Part shown: positions 51,401 to 64,000 of the stretch, piece by piece
Numbering within the stretch: position 1 is the stretch's first letter
Layout of the letters: each line of letters begins with the position of its first letter
Assembly (NCBI GenBank): GCA_905221605.1
Contig: CAJNDS010002784.1
Location: 122,001 to 186,000 of the forward strand
DNA length: 64,000 bases
Direction of reading: 5' to 3'
Origin: Symbiodinium natans
Taxonomy: Eukaryota > Sar > Dinophyceae > Suessiales > Symbiodiniaceae
Position numbers and translations under genes: made by a program
Notes under the pieces: model-generated
What the model saw: only the letters and a program-made list of their open reading frames with translations
Database searches by the model: none
Told to the model about the DNA's origin: nothing

Positions 51401-53425
51401 CTGAGCCTTCAGCTCCACGCCACCCCTGCCATGGCCAAACTATTGGCGCCTGAAAATGGGTAAGTTTTTTTGTATTTTCATGAACCAGCGTCATTAGCAA
51501 TTTGCCATCGCCGTCATTCACACACGAGTATGGCCAATAGTGTCGACTCCAATATTGGAGGGGCTTTTCGCACGTTGTTCATTCCGATGGAGCTGCAAAA
51601 GACTTGATTTGGTGGTGCCCGTCGATCAGCATTGGTGATGCGAAACCCTTCAACAACAAGAGGTTCTCACTCGGAATCAGACAAGTTTTTGGCGGTAGAC
51701 ACTGGGTCATCGGTGCTTACAAGGACCCTTAGTTTGGAAGCCTCTGTGTACCGTTGATACGCCCCGAAAATACCCTATGCGACCCAAGGCCCCATAGATC
51801 AGAACCCTTCAAGGAAAGCAAAGGACCGTATGAAGGGACGATGGAACCACCGGAACCACCCTTAGATTGGTAATTTTCTGGGACCTAATGCACATGCACT
51901 TGCCATGAGCGACGTCGGCGCTGATGTTAAGAAGCGGTCCCAATCACGAGATGCCGTCCAGGACCGTTCCTGTTTTCAATGGATAATGTGCACAACTTAG
52001 ATGAGCTAGCAGCATGTTTTGGTCTTGTGCGGTGAATGTCAGGACGGCCTCAGCTGGAAAGATATCGCATGGTTAATGTTGCTGATTCGCACATTCGTTC
52101 GTGCATTCTGTGGACGTGCACGGGCAATACTCTCACTTTTTAGGTGGCCGAATGTGCATGTTGCCAGGTTATCTGATATCGTGGGCATGCCTTGCTAGGT
52201 TTGCTTTTTCTAGTTCTTAACAGGGAAGTGGGGTGTTAGCTGGGGCCATTCGCCAAGCCCCAAGTCCTCCGAGCCCTTAACACAAGATCTTTTCATTGCC
52301 CGCTGCCATATCACAGCTCTGAAGCTCAGACTTGAGCCTTGACACGTCTACATGCACGGCACGTGCCAAAACGCACACACACACACACACTCCTACCCTC
52401 CACACGCATGAAGATGGGTTTATATTATGGTTTGCGTGCGTACACGGTCCCTGGTTCCTGGAAATATTGGTGAGTGTATATATGGGCTGTCCTGTTGGCC
52501 TAATTTAAGCCCCGAAATCGAACCCCTAAACCTTAAACCGTAAATCTCCAAACCCGAAACCCTGACCCTAAACCCAAAACCTCAGCGCCATGTGGTGGAG
52601 CTGGGGTTTGGAAGGCCTGGGGGGGCTGACATGGGCTGACGATTCAGGGTTCCGCATTGAATCATCCATGCAAATGTCCTAATGATTGGCAGAGGCGGAT
52701 CAGGTTATGCAAGGATTCGGATGATGGGAGGATTGCAGCGCTCGGACTACCAGCCCGTAAGAGACTGCCCCACTCAGGAAACTGCGAGATTCAGGAAAGT
52801 GGGCGATTCTTGTTTCCTTTCGCTGTCCCTCGGGGGGGGTGATGACATTCTCCAAGCCCAATTCAAGCAGCTTCTTTCAGTTTACCGGAGCCACGTTTTC
52901 AAGTTTGCCGAATCGCATTCTCCCAAGTTTCGGAATCCGCGCATTCTCAGTTTCCGAATCCGCGGTTGACCATTGCGGGTTGCAGGGGTTATGTTCGGAT
53001 GTGTGTTTGTATGCGTGCTAAAGTTTCCAGGAAAGATGGTCCGAAGAATCGCGACATTCGTCGATCACTCCTCCCCCAGTCCCCTCGCCCTTCACCCTTT
53101 TCAAACTTGAGTTTAAGGAACCTCTCCCTTCTCAAGCTCCTTTCGTGGACTCACAACCTGTTGCTTCCATCCGACCCGAAAGTGCAGCAAGATACATGCC
53201 GTTGTCACAAGAAAATTCTGAACGATCCGTAAAGATCCCAAAAGTGAGTTCCAGACGCGGTCCTGTGGAGTCATGCTTAGCGGTTTAGCGCAGAAGACCG
53301 TGCACCACGGAGTCATCTCCTCTTCCAGCCCGACCTTGCGACTGGTCCTCGATGCCAGATCGCTGTTGCAGTGTGGTTGCGCACATCATTAGACACTCAA
53401 GCAGTGTGAGTGCCCATGCCTACGA

Positions 53426-53641
53426 TTGTTTGCATCTTCACACACCGACTCTGCAATTACAAGACTACAAACGCCAACACCATTCCACAATGGTGCGAGT
53501 CTTGCGGACGCTTGTGAACGCTTCGTGGACGCTGGCGAACACTTCCTGAACACGCGCGCAGCGATGTTGGTCACATCCTGCACATTCGAAAACAGTCGGG
53601 AAGCTTCTTCCGAACCCGCGGCCTCACTTCTGAATGAAGTC
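53426..53641 (+). CDS. Candidate internal exon with GTAAGT donor, copy 3
   Basis: Counterpart of 23374-23589, with the same frame and donor. Confidence 0.3.
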
Positions 53642-53734
53642 GTAAGTATGCAGGAGCACGAAGACAGGACTGATAACCGATTCTGGCATTTTTTTTGCGA
53701 TAGTTAGCCTCACCCTAAGGGAACCAACGTCTCC

Positions 53735-53766
53735 TTCTCCTTCTCTCTCTCTCTCTCTTTGTGAGA

Positions 53767-53802
<36 letters not shown>

Positions 53803-53918
53803 GTGTCTCTGTCTCTGCCTCTGCCTCTGGCTCTGTCTCTGCCTCTGTCTCTTTCTCTGTCTCTGTCTGTGTCTGTGCCTCTGTCTCTGTCTCTGTCCCT
53901 CTGCCTCTGTCTCTGTGT
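53735..53918 (+). repeat. (CT)n/(CTCTGT)n microsatellite, copy 3
   Basis: Same composition as the copy-1 tract, with slightly different run lengths. Confidence 0.9.
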
Positions 53919-54568
53919 GTAAATATCGGTGATTTTTGGCCATGCTGCCCAGTGACCTGTGACCACTGTAATCCCTTCTCCTGAACAGACCCCGGCGGGG
54001 AGCTCCAGGCCGGCCAAGCCCGGGAAAGGGTTCGAGCTTCAGGTTTTGTAGGGGCTTCAGGGATCTTGTGGCTTTAGGGTTAAGGGGTTTAGGGGCGGCT
54101 TGGGGAGCTTAGGACCCTCAGGGGTTGAGGGGTTTAGGGGTTTAGGGGCTTCAGGCGTGGGGCCATCGGGGGGTCTCAAGGCTTGGGGCTTGAGGTTTGG
54201 GCTTTCAGGCTACGGGGTTCACGGCGTAGGGTTTAGTAGTTTGGCATTGGGGTAAAAGGGGTTTAGGAACCCACTTGCGGATCTCCAGAAAGCTTTGGGA
54301 CCCTCTAATCCCTAAACCCTTTAGAGCTGCAATGTCTGCCGTGCTGAGATGAGAACTTCATGGATACAGCGCCTCGGGAGCCCCACTTGAGGTTTAGGGG
54401 TTTTGGGTCGAGGGTGGTGGGTTGCAAGAATCTCGGTTCCTTAATTTTGCGCGGGCGAGGGGGCACGTCTGTTGACAGGGTATCCCGCGACGGAGAGGGC
54501 TCTTCCATGTTCGCCCTCGTGAAGCATCAGGACCTAAACCTCAAACAGTGAGATGTGAGTGTGTGAAG

Positions 54569-54652
54569 GTGGACGGGCGCCTCGTGCATGTGGATTTCGG
54601 CCATGCTGTTAGCAGAGAGCCGCTGGATTCGGTGCCTTGGGCTTCTGATGTT
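54569..54652 (+). CDS. PI-kinase-activation-loop-like segment, copy 3
   Basis: Counterpart of 24482-24565, with identical translation across the DFG motif. Confidence 0.38.
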
Positions 54653-54778
54653 TTATGTGGCTCATGGATGAATCTTATTGGTTCAGGCTCACGGCTTTCA
54701 AGGGTTTCAAGTTTATTGATCAACGCCTTTCTTTTGGGGTTTGGGGATTTACTACTTTTGTCAATTTTTACATTTATG

Positions 54779-55081
54779 AATATATATATATATATCTCAT
54801 ATATACATATATATATATATATATGTATGTATGTATGTCTGTATGTATGTGTGTGTGTCTGTATGATTGTATGTATGATTGTATGTATGTATGTATGTAT
54901 GTATGCATGTATGTATGTATGTATGTATGTATGTATGTATGTATGTATGTATGTATGTATGTATGTATGTGTGTGTGTATGTATGTATGTATGTATGTAT
55001 GTATGTATGTATGTATGTATGTATGTATGTATGTATGTATGTATGTATGTATGTATGTATGTATGTATGTATGTATGTATG
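54779..55081 (+). repeat. (TA)n-(TATG)n microsatellite, copy 3
   Basis: Carries the ATTG interruptions and a shorter TG interruption than copy 2, plus one CATG unit. Confidence 0.95.
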
Positions 55082-58000
55082 TACGTCTTATTTGTGTTTT
55101 TGTTTTTCTATAGGGTTTACGGAACCCCTTAACCCGTGACGAGGTGCAGGGCGGCCGGCCGGCAACCACCATCCAGTGCGAGGAGCTAAATGAGGCGCCA
55201 TGCCAAAGGCTTTGGGGCCCTTTGGGGTGTAGGGTGTCTATGACTGTATGGCTTCAAAGGTTGAGGGCGTGTCTGAAAGCCTTCAATTGGGTTTGGGTTT
55301 TATAGTGTTTTTTGGCCACGTGTGGCTTTTGAGTCGTCCCAAAATGCTAGGGCCGTACTTCAGCTACGTATTCTCGAGCAAATTCGCATAGAGCAGCCAA
55401 GCCTCCAGAGTCTCCAGCAGGCTTCAAAACTCTCAGACTCAATGTTTCTAAATGATCCGGTGTATACGCTATACCTCATACCCCAATCTGTCCTAAACCC
55501 GAGGCTCTAACATGCAAGCTCTCGGAATCTCAAATCCCAAATCCCAAAGCCCCTGAGCCCTTCGATCCCCGCCGCAAGTAACGCAGCTGAGGGGTTATGG
55601 ATGTCTAAGACTTAGGGTTTAGGGCGTTATGGTGATTAGTGGCTTTCCACCATCGCCGAAACCTCCTGTGCGCTGCCCTGCGCGCCGTTGTCGTGTCCTC
55701 AAGGGGCGAAGGTAACCTTCAGGAAGCTTCGGGAGTCCTGGACGACAGGCAGACATCGAGGCGCAACTCCGTGAGCAGCTGCAACAGATGAGGCGCCAGC
55801 TTTGAGACGGCTTAAGTTCCTTGGGATCACGGTTCGAAGTGGTGGAGGTTACGCCCGAAATGCCAGACAAGGGCTGGAGGGTTGAGGGCTCTAAACCCTA
55901 AACCCTGAAGGCAATCCGGTTTCTGGTGTGGTGCGCGGAAGTTACTTGTGTTGGGGCATAGGTCTTAGTCACAAGGATCCAGGAGGGTGTGAGAGCCCGT
56001 ATGCTGCCTAGGGTTGGACGGTTGAGGGTTTGGGGTTTTAGGGTTCAGGGATTATAGGATTATAGGGCTTGAACCCTAAGCGAGTCACAAACTTGCTTGG
56101 TTAGCCAATAGTTGGCTTGAGGGCTTGGTGCTCAGCTAGCAGCTAGCAGGCAGAGTGCAGAGTAACCGATTCAGCAACCTATTTTCTTTCCTGGCGGCTG
56201 GAGCCCTAAACCCGAAACCGCAAGCAACAAACTCGAAGCTCTCTGAAACCTCAAAAACCTTCAAAGACCCTTCAAACCCTAACCCTAAACCCCAAAGTTC
56301 GAACTCTTGCAGAATCATGGGTTCTAGAGCCCAAGCCACCAGGGAGCAGAATGCCACCGTTGAGATGGAGAAGGCTGAAGTCGAGGCAGGAGCGTAGGGT
56401 TTCTTTAGAGTTTTTATAGTGTTGTGTTTTATAGGCTTTACGCCCCAAGCCCTAGAGCCTGAACCCTAAACCCGAAGCTGTGTGTGTGTGTGTGTGTGTG
56501 TGTGTCTTTGTTTTCGTCCTCTTTGGAGGCGCGTGTGCTGCTGTTGGAGGAGCAGGCGTGCGGCTTGTGGTGAGTTCGGGCTTTGGAGGAGGGTTCAAGG
56601 GTTGAGGGTTTGTGGCTCAAGGCTTGGGGGAGAGTTAGGATTTCAACAGGATTGAGGTTGCAGAGTTTAGGCTCTAGGGTCGTAGATCCTGGGAAGTTCT
56701 TCGGCTTTCTGGGTTTCAGGCCCGAAAAGCCGGGCAGGGTTTAAGGGTGTAGGGTTTAAGACTGTTCAAGGATGTTTATAAGTTTGGGTTTTAGGGTTTA
56801 AGGCACTAGACCCTCAACCCTGAAGCCTCAACAGGTGAGGAAGCTGTCTTCTCTGCTGTCGGACACGGCGCGTCAGCTAAAAGAGGCCAAAGACTTGCCC
56901 AAGGACGCCGGAAATTGAGTCATTGAGGGTGTTTGGGTGCGGAGAAGTCGAGAACCTGAAGTTAGAAGAGTTTGGGGATAGGGTTTAGGGCTGCTTCTGT
57001 TAAATCTCAGGTACTCTACAGATACATGAGGTGTGGGGTTCACAACTTATCTGGGTTGCTGCTACAGGAACTGGGACTTTTGTATGCTGGTCCCAGCGAT
57101 GATCGGTGCAATAGGCCCTAAACCTCAGCGTATATTAAGGAGCGTGAGGAAACCCCAATATTGATATTAGATATTAGTCTTTCTGGGTCATGAAGTTGTC
57201 TACAGAATTATTGATTTGCAAAATCCCAGAATGCAAGAAGGACAATGCAATAATAAGTAATCTGTGAAGAAATACCAAAATACTCTCATTATCGCATTCC
57301 AGCACGCGAATCATTAGATGACAGGCGAACGGAGCGCAGGAAAAGACAAGATTTCGCGAGCCAGTAAGAAAATGAATGAAAGTCTGAGCGGAAAATGAGG
57401 CATGTCTTCGTGTGTTATTTTTATTCTATTCATAGTGGTGCTCGCAAGTGATGCAATAGAGAATGAATGGGTGAACAAGACCAACTAGAAAGGCAAAGAA
57501 CATATTTCCAAAGGGAAATATAATTCAGGCTTCATTTCCAGTATAATTTCCTTCACTTAAAAGCCTTACTTATAAAGATGAAAGGAATGAACGAACTCAT
57601 TGTAATTCCTACTTTCAGTTAATTCGTTTACAAATGAACCTGACGTGCACACTTTGTTCTCTCGTTCAAAAACTCTAATCTCTAAACCCTTAGCCGCTCA
57701 GGGTGCGGGGGGTTCCGAGGTAGCGGCCGAGATTTTGATGCTTTGGGTGTAGGGACCTAAACCCAAAACCCAGAAACTCGACATCCCGAGACGACAGGGT
57801 TTTGGGTTTCGTGTTCAGGGTGTTTGGTTTAGGGGTTGGGGTTTGCAACGGGGTCATTGGGTTTAGAGACCAGAACCCTTAGGCCTAAACCCTTAACCCC
57901 AACAGTAGCCGAATAGCCCTTAGATCACATTGCGGATCCCTGAATAACTGAATGCTGTTTGAGTCCTGTACCCCTGCCTAGCGCAGCGGGAAGGAGGCGG

Positions 58001-60553
58001 AGCCAAAGTACAAGCCCGGAGCTTGGCAAAGCGGTCTGCAGGTTTGTTTGCGTGTATCAAGGTTGATAAGGTTGAGGGTTTAGGGTTTTCGGGTTTAGGG
58101 TAAGGGTGCCCTCGTGGGAGTTAATTTTTGTTGGGGTCCTCTTGGGGATCATCTCGAACCTGGAGCTCCGAATTCCAAATCAAGACTTTAGGGTTTTTGG
58201 TTTAGGGTTTTGCCTCGTGTTCTTCTGGTTAGCATTATTGGTACTGCCATGATGACGATGACCATGAGGATCATGATGATGTTTGTGATGATTGTGATGA
58301 CTGGTGGTGATACAGATGTTGATGATGCTGATGATGATGGTGATTGTGAAGGTTGTGTTGATGATGGTGATGAGGATGACGACATGATTGAGATGATGGC
58401 GGTGGTGATGATGATGACGTGATGTGATGTTTGGCCTTTCATTATGGTCTTGAGGATCATAATCGTCGTCAGTATTGTGGGCATTACTGTGTATTGGCCA
58501 GTATTGTATTAGTATTCCTCATTGTACTAGTGTTACGTAGTCTTATATGAGTATGAGTGTTCGTGTTTGTGTTCGTGTTATTTCTATTCTTAGTGCTCGG
58601 GTTAGTGGCAGTGAGTACTTTAAGTGTTGGCTTTTAGCATTAGTGATTACTGTTAGTGTTTGTCTTACTCTTCGGAAGTGTATCAGCACGAGCCACCATC
58701 TCAGCATTCGTGTCAGTCTTAATTTCAGAAGCACAAGCTTGCAAACACAACAGCAACGCTGGCAATGATAGTCAGAATTCTCATACGAATAGTAGGAGTA
58801 ACAATGAAATTTCCTTAAAAGCAACAACAGCAGCAGCAACAAGAAGAACAAGAACAAGTACGATCGTCGTCATCATTATTATCATCATCACCATCATCAT
58901 CATCATCATCATCATCATCATTATCAGTTTCATACAAATGATGAGAATGAGGATGACCTCAATCAGGCTGGACGCCGGCCCACCTGGAACGCTCACCGAT
59001 GAGGTCATCTGCCTTCAGGCTGACCCGGTTTGGGCGACGCGGGGTCGGGCGGAGACCCCAAACTCGGGCCAGGGCGAGGAGTACAGGAAACTCGGGCACA
59101 GAGATACCCACGTGACTGCTGCAAAGACTGAGGGTTTCGGGTCGGGCGCCTAAATACATGGGGCCTTCAGATCGACTGGGTTTATCCGATTGAGCACTGG
59201 GATATTAGTTGTTGGCGTGGTCGCAAGCACAGGGATCCTGAGGCTGGCTTCGATTTGTCAGGGGTTCCTTTTGGGTTAGGACGTTACGTGACAGCCCTCG
59301 CCTCTTCATGTTCAAGGTTCAGCCCGAAGCCCTCTTGGAAGCCCAGCGACGACCCTTCCTGTAAGCGGCCCATCAAGAAAGCCCTGCGACATCCGCAAAC
59401 CCCTCTGTTCCCTTTACAGGCTTAGTTAGCCCTTTCTTCGTGCCAAGCTTTCTCCACAACACCTTGATGCGTCCCGAAGGCGCCACAGCTGGTGCCGCGG
59501 CTGTGGCAAGCCTGGGCCCTGGTGTTTCTGGTACTTCTCCGACTCATCTCGGCCTGTTCGGGTTTAGAGGTGGTGGCCCACATGTCTTGTCGTGGAGCTT
59601 GACGACATCTCAAAGTTTCGGGAAGCCTAAATGTAGCATGGGTGCAGACGTATGCTGTGAGCCCACGTCATGCATCAACTTGGTGTCTACCTCCAGGAAT
59701 GATGAGAGGCTGTGCTGATGTAGGATTCCTGGGCTGTAGACTCTTGAGGCTGCCCGCCAGAACCACCAGGATGAGGCCGAGAGCTTGGCCTAAGAAGTTG
59801 TAAGTACGGCATTTTGCAGTTATAGAGCTGTGTCTCTTTCCGTGTGTGTGTGTGTGTGTGCGTGCCAACCGCGCTGCTGCGGTCATGCCAGGGTGTGTTT
59901 GTGACAGCTTGAGCGGAAAGATGGAGGTTACCCTAATTAGAGGCTTCGGGGCAGCGTTGCTGCTTGCAGCATGTTGCAGCATGGAGTATGTTGGGGCTCG
60001 GCTCTCCAGGCTTTAGGTGGAAGGTTTTGAGGTCATTATGGGCCCCAGGATGCTGCAATCGAGCTCGACGCCGCGCCATCGGGAACGGTGGCGGCTGAGC
60101 CTGCCCAGGCTTGGGCGGCTTGGGCAACAGCTTTCTAACCCATGTTCGTCTCGAGGTCCCGCGGGTGCGGGCTCAAATTTGACGGGTCTGTTTCCCCCTT
60201 GCAAAATCTTAAGGGCTTTAAGGAGTTCCGAGATTTTGCAGGTGCCTTTGATTTCTTCAAAATCCTGAGACCAATTTAAGTTCGGGAGAGTTTCGCTATG
60301 CCATGAACCTCCCGTAATTCTTATTGCTTCAGCGTTTTCGGCTGTGCTATTTTCGGCATTGGAGGTGTAGGATGTTTCATTCGGAGCCCCTCTTCGAAGT
60401 TTTCAGAGTGTTATTTTCTCAAGCAGGTGCAGCAAGACCAGGTGATGAAAGAGCTGCAGTGTGCGCTCGAGGCAGGATAGGTGGTGGCAATGCGTAGTGT
60501 GCATAGTGTGTGTGTGTGTGCACGCGGCACTGTTCGCCACATGACGTTTAATG

Positions 60554-60606
<53 letters not shown>

Positions 60607-63600
60607 TTTTTGTACACAATGCAGGGGGTGCTAACTGACCGTTACCGGCTCCAACGAAGTGCGCTGTCAGGAGGGAAGTGTTTCGGGACACTGGGGTGTG
60701 TTAACGGCAGCTTGGGGGCACACTGGCTATTCTTTGTGTCCAGACAATTTTCAACCGAGGACAGGGCCCAATCCTCATGATATCACGCAGGGGTTCAGAT
60801 TGCAGATGCCAGATACCGGACCTCAAGCAGATGCAGCCAGATGCAGATAGCAACATCGGCGAAGTTGGCCCTCGTGGCGTCTCAGTATGTTGCGTGGGTT
60901 GCGTCAGGCGCATTCCCTCAATTTTTTGTGTCTTGAGCCCTTTATGGGGTTTCCCCTGAAGAGGACAAAGTGCCCATGCCGCTATGTTCACGTTTGTTTT
61001 GTGGCATGCGGGCGGTTTCATGGCGGGGATTCATTCTCTCCTTTCGTGTCCGTGGTGGTTCGTTTCGGTTCTCGAGTTTCGTTTTCAGCAGCTGTCTCTG
61101 TTGGTGTCTTGTGTTTGCGCGGGTGTGGGCGTGGGTGGGTCTGCGTCCGTCTGGGCGTGCGTGTGCATGTGCGTGTGCGTCCTTGTTGTCTTCGACCCAG
61201 TGCCCGACGCTGCGTTTTCAACCTTCTGCTCAGCCTGGTGTACTTTTCTCTTTATCTTCTCTGGCACGCAACAACCCATCCGCACTTGTCAGCCACTTTT
61301 CTCCACCTAGAGAGACTTTAAATGCATTAAGTTGTGCACGTCACATATGCTGTCATAAGAAAAGTTCGTGTACATGAATGTGTACATGAGTATACGGATA
61401 AGGGCCTTGAGTGTTGCAACAGTAACGCCACCCAAAGATCCCACAGAGCACGCGAGGCAAAGGAGAACTCCATCCAGCAGCTTCAGGCGTTTGGAGGGTC
61501 CTTTGTGCAGGTTTCGGGTTTGGAGTTTGGGATACACAAGCCCTCGTGCCGCTTCACCCAGTGTTCAAGTGGAGATCTGAGGGGTGCTCCGAAAACTTAG
61601 TCGAGATCCCTGAAACCACCCAAGACCTGACAAGTCCCTGAGCCCTGAACCCCAAACCCTGAGGCCTCCGCTGCAAGCGGAACCGCTAAGACCAAGACCT
61701 GCATAGTTCTTTTTTTTCCGAAACCTAAGCGCCAGAAATGATTTGGGTTCGCCTTGTCACCCCGAGAAGCGTGCGATAAGCATGTGCATTGGCACTTCCC
61801 AAGGCTTGCCGTGGCCTTTACCGCTTGCGGCTTTGGGTTTGTAGGGGGGCTATAGGGCTGCTAGGGCCTTGTCTGGGGACCTCAAACTGAATTCCCTGGG
61901 AGAACAACAGTTCTGGGAGAACTAAAGCCATTCTTTTCAATCTGTTGTAGACCACTGCTTTCGATGTCGAATTTTTTGTGCGGACCCGAACCCGGACAAC
62001 TCAGTAGATGTGCCATGCAGAGGCCCCGTGTAGTGCCGCATGCTTCCATCAGGCGGAGGTGGCGACGCTCAGTGGAAGAGTACGAACACTCCAAAAGGCG
62101 CCGCGTGCGTGGTGAGCTACTAGGTTTACTACAATGTGCGGCAGCTTCCAGTCGCTCTACGCAGGTATGCAAGATGCGCCTGGACGAGATGTTTGAAGTC
62201 ATCATGGAGGCCGGTCAACTCCGCTCGGGGCAGGGCTTAAATTTAGGAGTGTCCTGGCGGGTGTTTTCGAGGCGTTCAGGAAGTGGCCAACTTGGTAGCT
62301 TTCGCAGGATGGGAAACCTAAGTTTGTCTTGAGTTTTTGTTATGTTTTCGTGGGGTTTTCTTGGGGTTTTCTTGGGTTTAGGTTGGTTTTGGCTGGGCAT
62401 ATCGTGGCTCAGCCCCCAATACGCAGCGTTACTCCCTGAGAGTTGAGCCCAACCCTCAACCCTGCACCCAAAAAGGGCTGTCATCACGGTGGGGAATCGA
62501 GTCGAAAACCATATATACAATGACAAAGTCGGGCACTGCACAGACGTTGTTTCGAACACAGATTCCCGAAAGTCTGCCAATGGCATGAGCACACCCCAAC
62601 CACCCTATCGGTTCTGAACCTTCTCCGTTGTAGGAGATCTTCTGCTCTTCCGGTGAGAAGGTAGTGCGACGTTTTGCTCGACGGTCTTGGCTATTGACAG
62701 GACCCGGCCATACCGACCAAGTCGCCCGTCCTGCCCTTATGATTGCTTGAGTGGACTGCCCTGGCTCCAGTCGCCTGAAGATGTCGCTTGTGGGCCACAG
62801 CCAGAAGCAGAAATCATGTGTCTCTGCCTTCGCTTCCTAAGGATGTGGATGCCGGGCACGCATCCCCATCATTGCCCAGAGGGCTGTTGGCCTGGCAGCA
62901 GCGGCAAAGAGCCACTCGAGTTGCCCGACGCAAGAAGCGGGTGTTCGCTTTATTTTAGAGCATGGATCATGAAGGCCAGCTGTATCCACACTTGTTGTGT
63001 ATTGGTGTCTCCGGCTTGGGGCCTTCTAAGGAGATAACATTGGTAAATTCTTGGCAACCTTGGTATATTTTTCGGCTCTTTGCATCTACCCTAGACGCCC
63101 TAAAAACCCTGAAAGCGAACCTAAACACATCTAAACACCCAAAAGCACTCCAAAAGCCTCAATGCCCGAAAAACAGAACAAAAGCACCATCACGACTACC
63201 TACTTCGAGTTTTTTAATTTTAAATTCTTAGTAAATTGTCTGCGGGATTTTTTTGGTTGGGGGTGTGGGGGTGGGCATCAGCGGATCGGCCCAGGAGACC
63301 GGACGAGGAGTAATTACACGAGGGCCGGGCGAGGAGAAGAGCTGACTTAATATCTAGCAACCCCACACCGAGGATGGGGAAAGGACCCTGAAACGCCCCA
63401 AAGAACCCTAAAACTTTTTGTTGCTTGAGGCTGCTTTGTCGGCTTCGGCGTCCGTGGGCTTCTCGCTTGACTGAGACTCCGGCGTGCCGGGACTGCTGCA
63501 GGTGTTGAGGAGAGGAAAGACCCAAAGCCCACTCTGAGCCTTCAGCTCCACGCCACCCCTGCCATGGCCAAACTATTGGCGCCTGAAAATGGGTAAGATT

Positions 63601-64000
63601 TTTTGTATTTTCATGAACCAGCGTCATTAGCAATTTGCCATCGCCGTCATTCACACACGAGTATGGCCAATAGTGTCGACTCCAATATTGGAGGGGCTTT
63701 TCGCACGTTGTTCATTCCGATGGAGCTGCAAAAGACTTGATTTGGTGGTGCCCGTCGATCAGCATTGGTGATGCGAAACCCTTCAACAACAAGAGGTTCT
63801 CACTCGGAATCAGACAAGTTTTTGGCGGTAGACACTGGGTCATCGGTGCTTACAAGGACCCTTAGTTTGGAAGCCTTTGTGTACCGTTGATACGCCCCGA
63901 AAATACCCTATGCGACCCAAGGCCCCATAGATCAGAACCCTTCAAGGAAAGCAAAGGACCGTATGAAGGGACGATGGAACCACCGGAACCACCCTTAGAT

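Larger units (their letters stand above)
34180..52187 (+). repeat. 12-kb tandem repeat unit, copy 2 (LINE-interrupted)
   Basis: 18.0 kb in total, made of the 12.1-kb unit plus the 5.87-kb LINE at 36113-41982. It shares with copy 3, against copy 1, the sequence TCCCTAAACCCTTTAG near 42197, the TTCTGGTGTGGTGCGC insert near 43814 and several substitutions. The junction to copy 3 repeats the 34180 junction exactly. Confidence 0.93.
52188..64000 (+). repeat. 12-kb tandem repeat unit, copy 3 (cut by window end)
   Basis: 11.8 kb, missing about the last 320 bp relative to copy 1. It has no LINE at the site occupied in copy 2. It has small private changes: loss of GCGGCTTGGGGTATTGGC-type sequence near 52659, an in-frame 9-bp loss near 62132, and a duplication of GCATGTTGCA near 59970. 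The array probably continues beyond the window. Confidence 0.93.

Overview
The window looks like nuclear DNA of a dinoflagellate, most likely a Symbiodiniaceae-type genome. This is inferred from the retroelement protein types (tyrosine-recombinase retrotransposon with a cytosine-methyltransferase-like domain, LINE with a 3' A-run), from abundant TTTAGGG/CCCTAAA motifs (the telomere repeat type reported for dinoflagellates), and from very repeat-rich sequence with few long genes. No bacterial operon, rRNA, tRNA, CRISPR array or intact spliced-leader gene was seen.

Positions 1-9240 hold a nearly complete tyrosine-recombinase (YR) retrotransposon of about 8.9 kb. It is bounded by split direct repeats in the order A1 ... 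B1-A2-B2. Its genes run on the plus strand: a small ORF, a YR with the full R-K-H-H-Y set, a Gag with a Cys/His knuckle, a pol ORF joining a 2-oxoglutarate/Fe(II)-oxygenase-like domain to a C5-cytosine-methyltransferase-like domain, then reverse transcriptase plus RNase H. Gag and the oxygenase-methyltransferase ORF are in one frame, separated only by UGA CGG followed by a short stem-loop. The RT ORF overlaps the methyltransferase ORF in the +1 frame.

Positions 9240-22100 are a repeat-rich, gene-poor zone. It holds a kinase-like ORF between two related 67-68 bp repeats, a cluster of short GGCCTCG...CTGAGGG hairpin-like repeats, a 1.4-kb (CTA)n-(TAG)n-(CTA)n inverted microsatellite, dispersed and tandem repeats of about 0.3-0.65 kb, and short telomere-like arrays.

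Positions 22104-64000 are a tandem array of a 12.08-kb unit: copy 1 (22104-34179), copy 2 (34180-52187) and copy 3 (52188 to the window end, about 320 bases short). Copies are near-identical apart from microsatellite length and small indels, and copies 2 and 3 are closest to each other. The unit is full of degenerate TTTAGGG/CCCTAAA motifs. It also carries a series of short exon-like segments, many with coiled-coil character and some with good splice donors, plus one segment resembling the activation loop of phosphatidylinositol kinases. It may be an amplified intron-rich gene or pseudogene, perhaps subtelomeric.

Copy 2 alone is interrupted by a full-length LINE (36113-41982) with a 12-bp target-site duplication. 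Its ORF1 (RRM-like) and ORF2 (AP endonuclease plus reverse transcriptase) are in one frame, separated by a single UGA. ORF2 has no in-frame ATG before its endonuclease domain. The LINE carries about 30 copies of CTCACAG in all reading frames, which coding does not explain.
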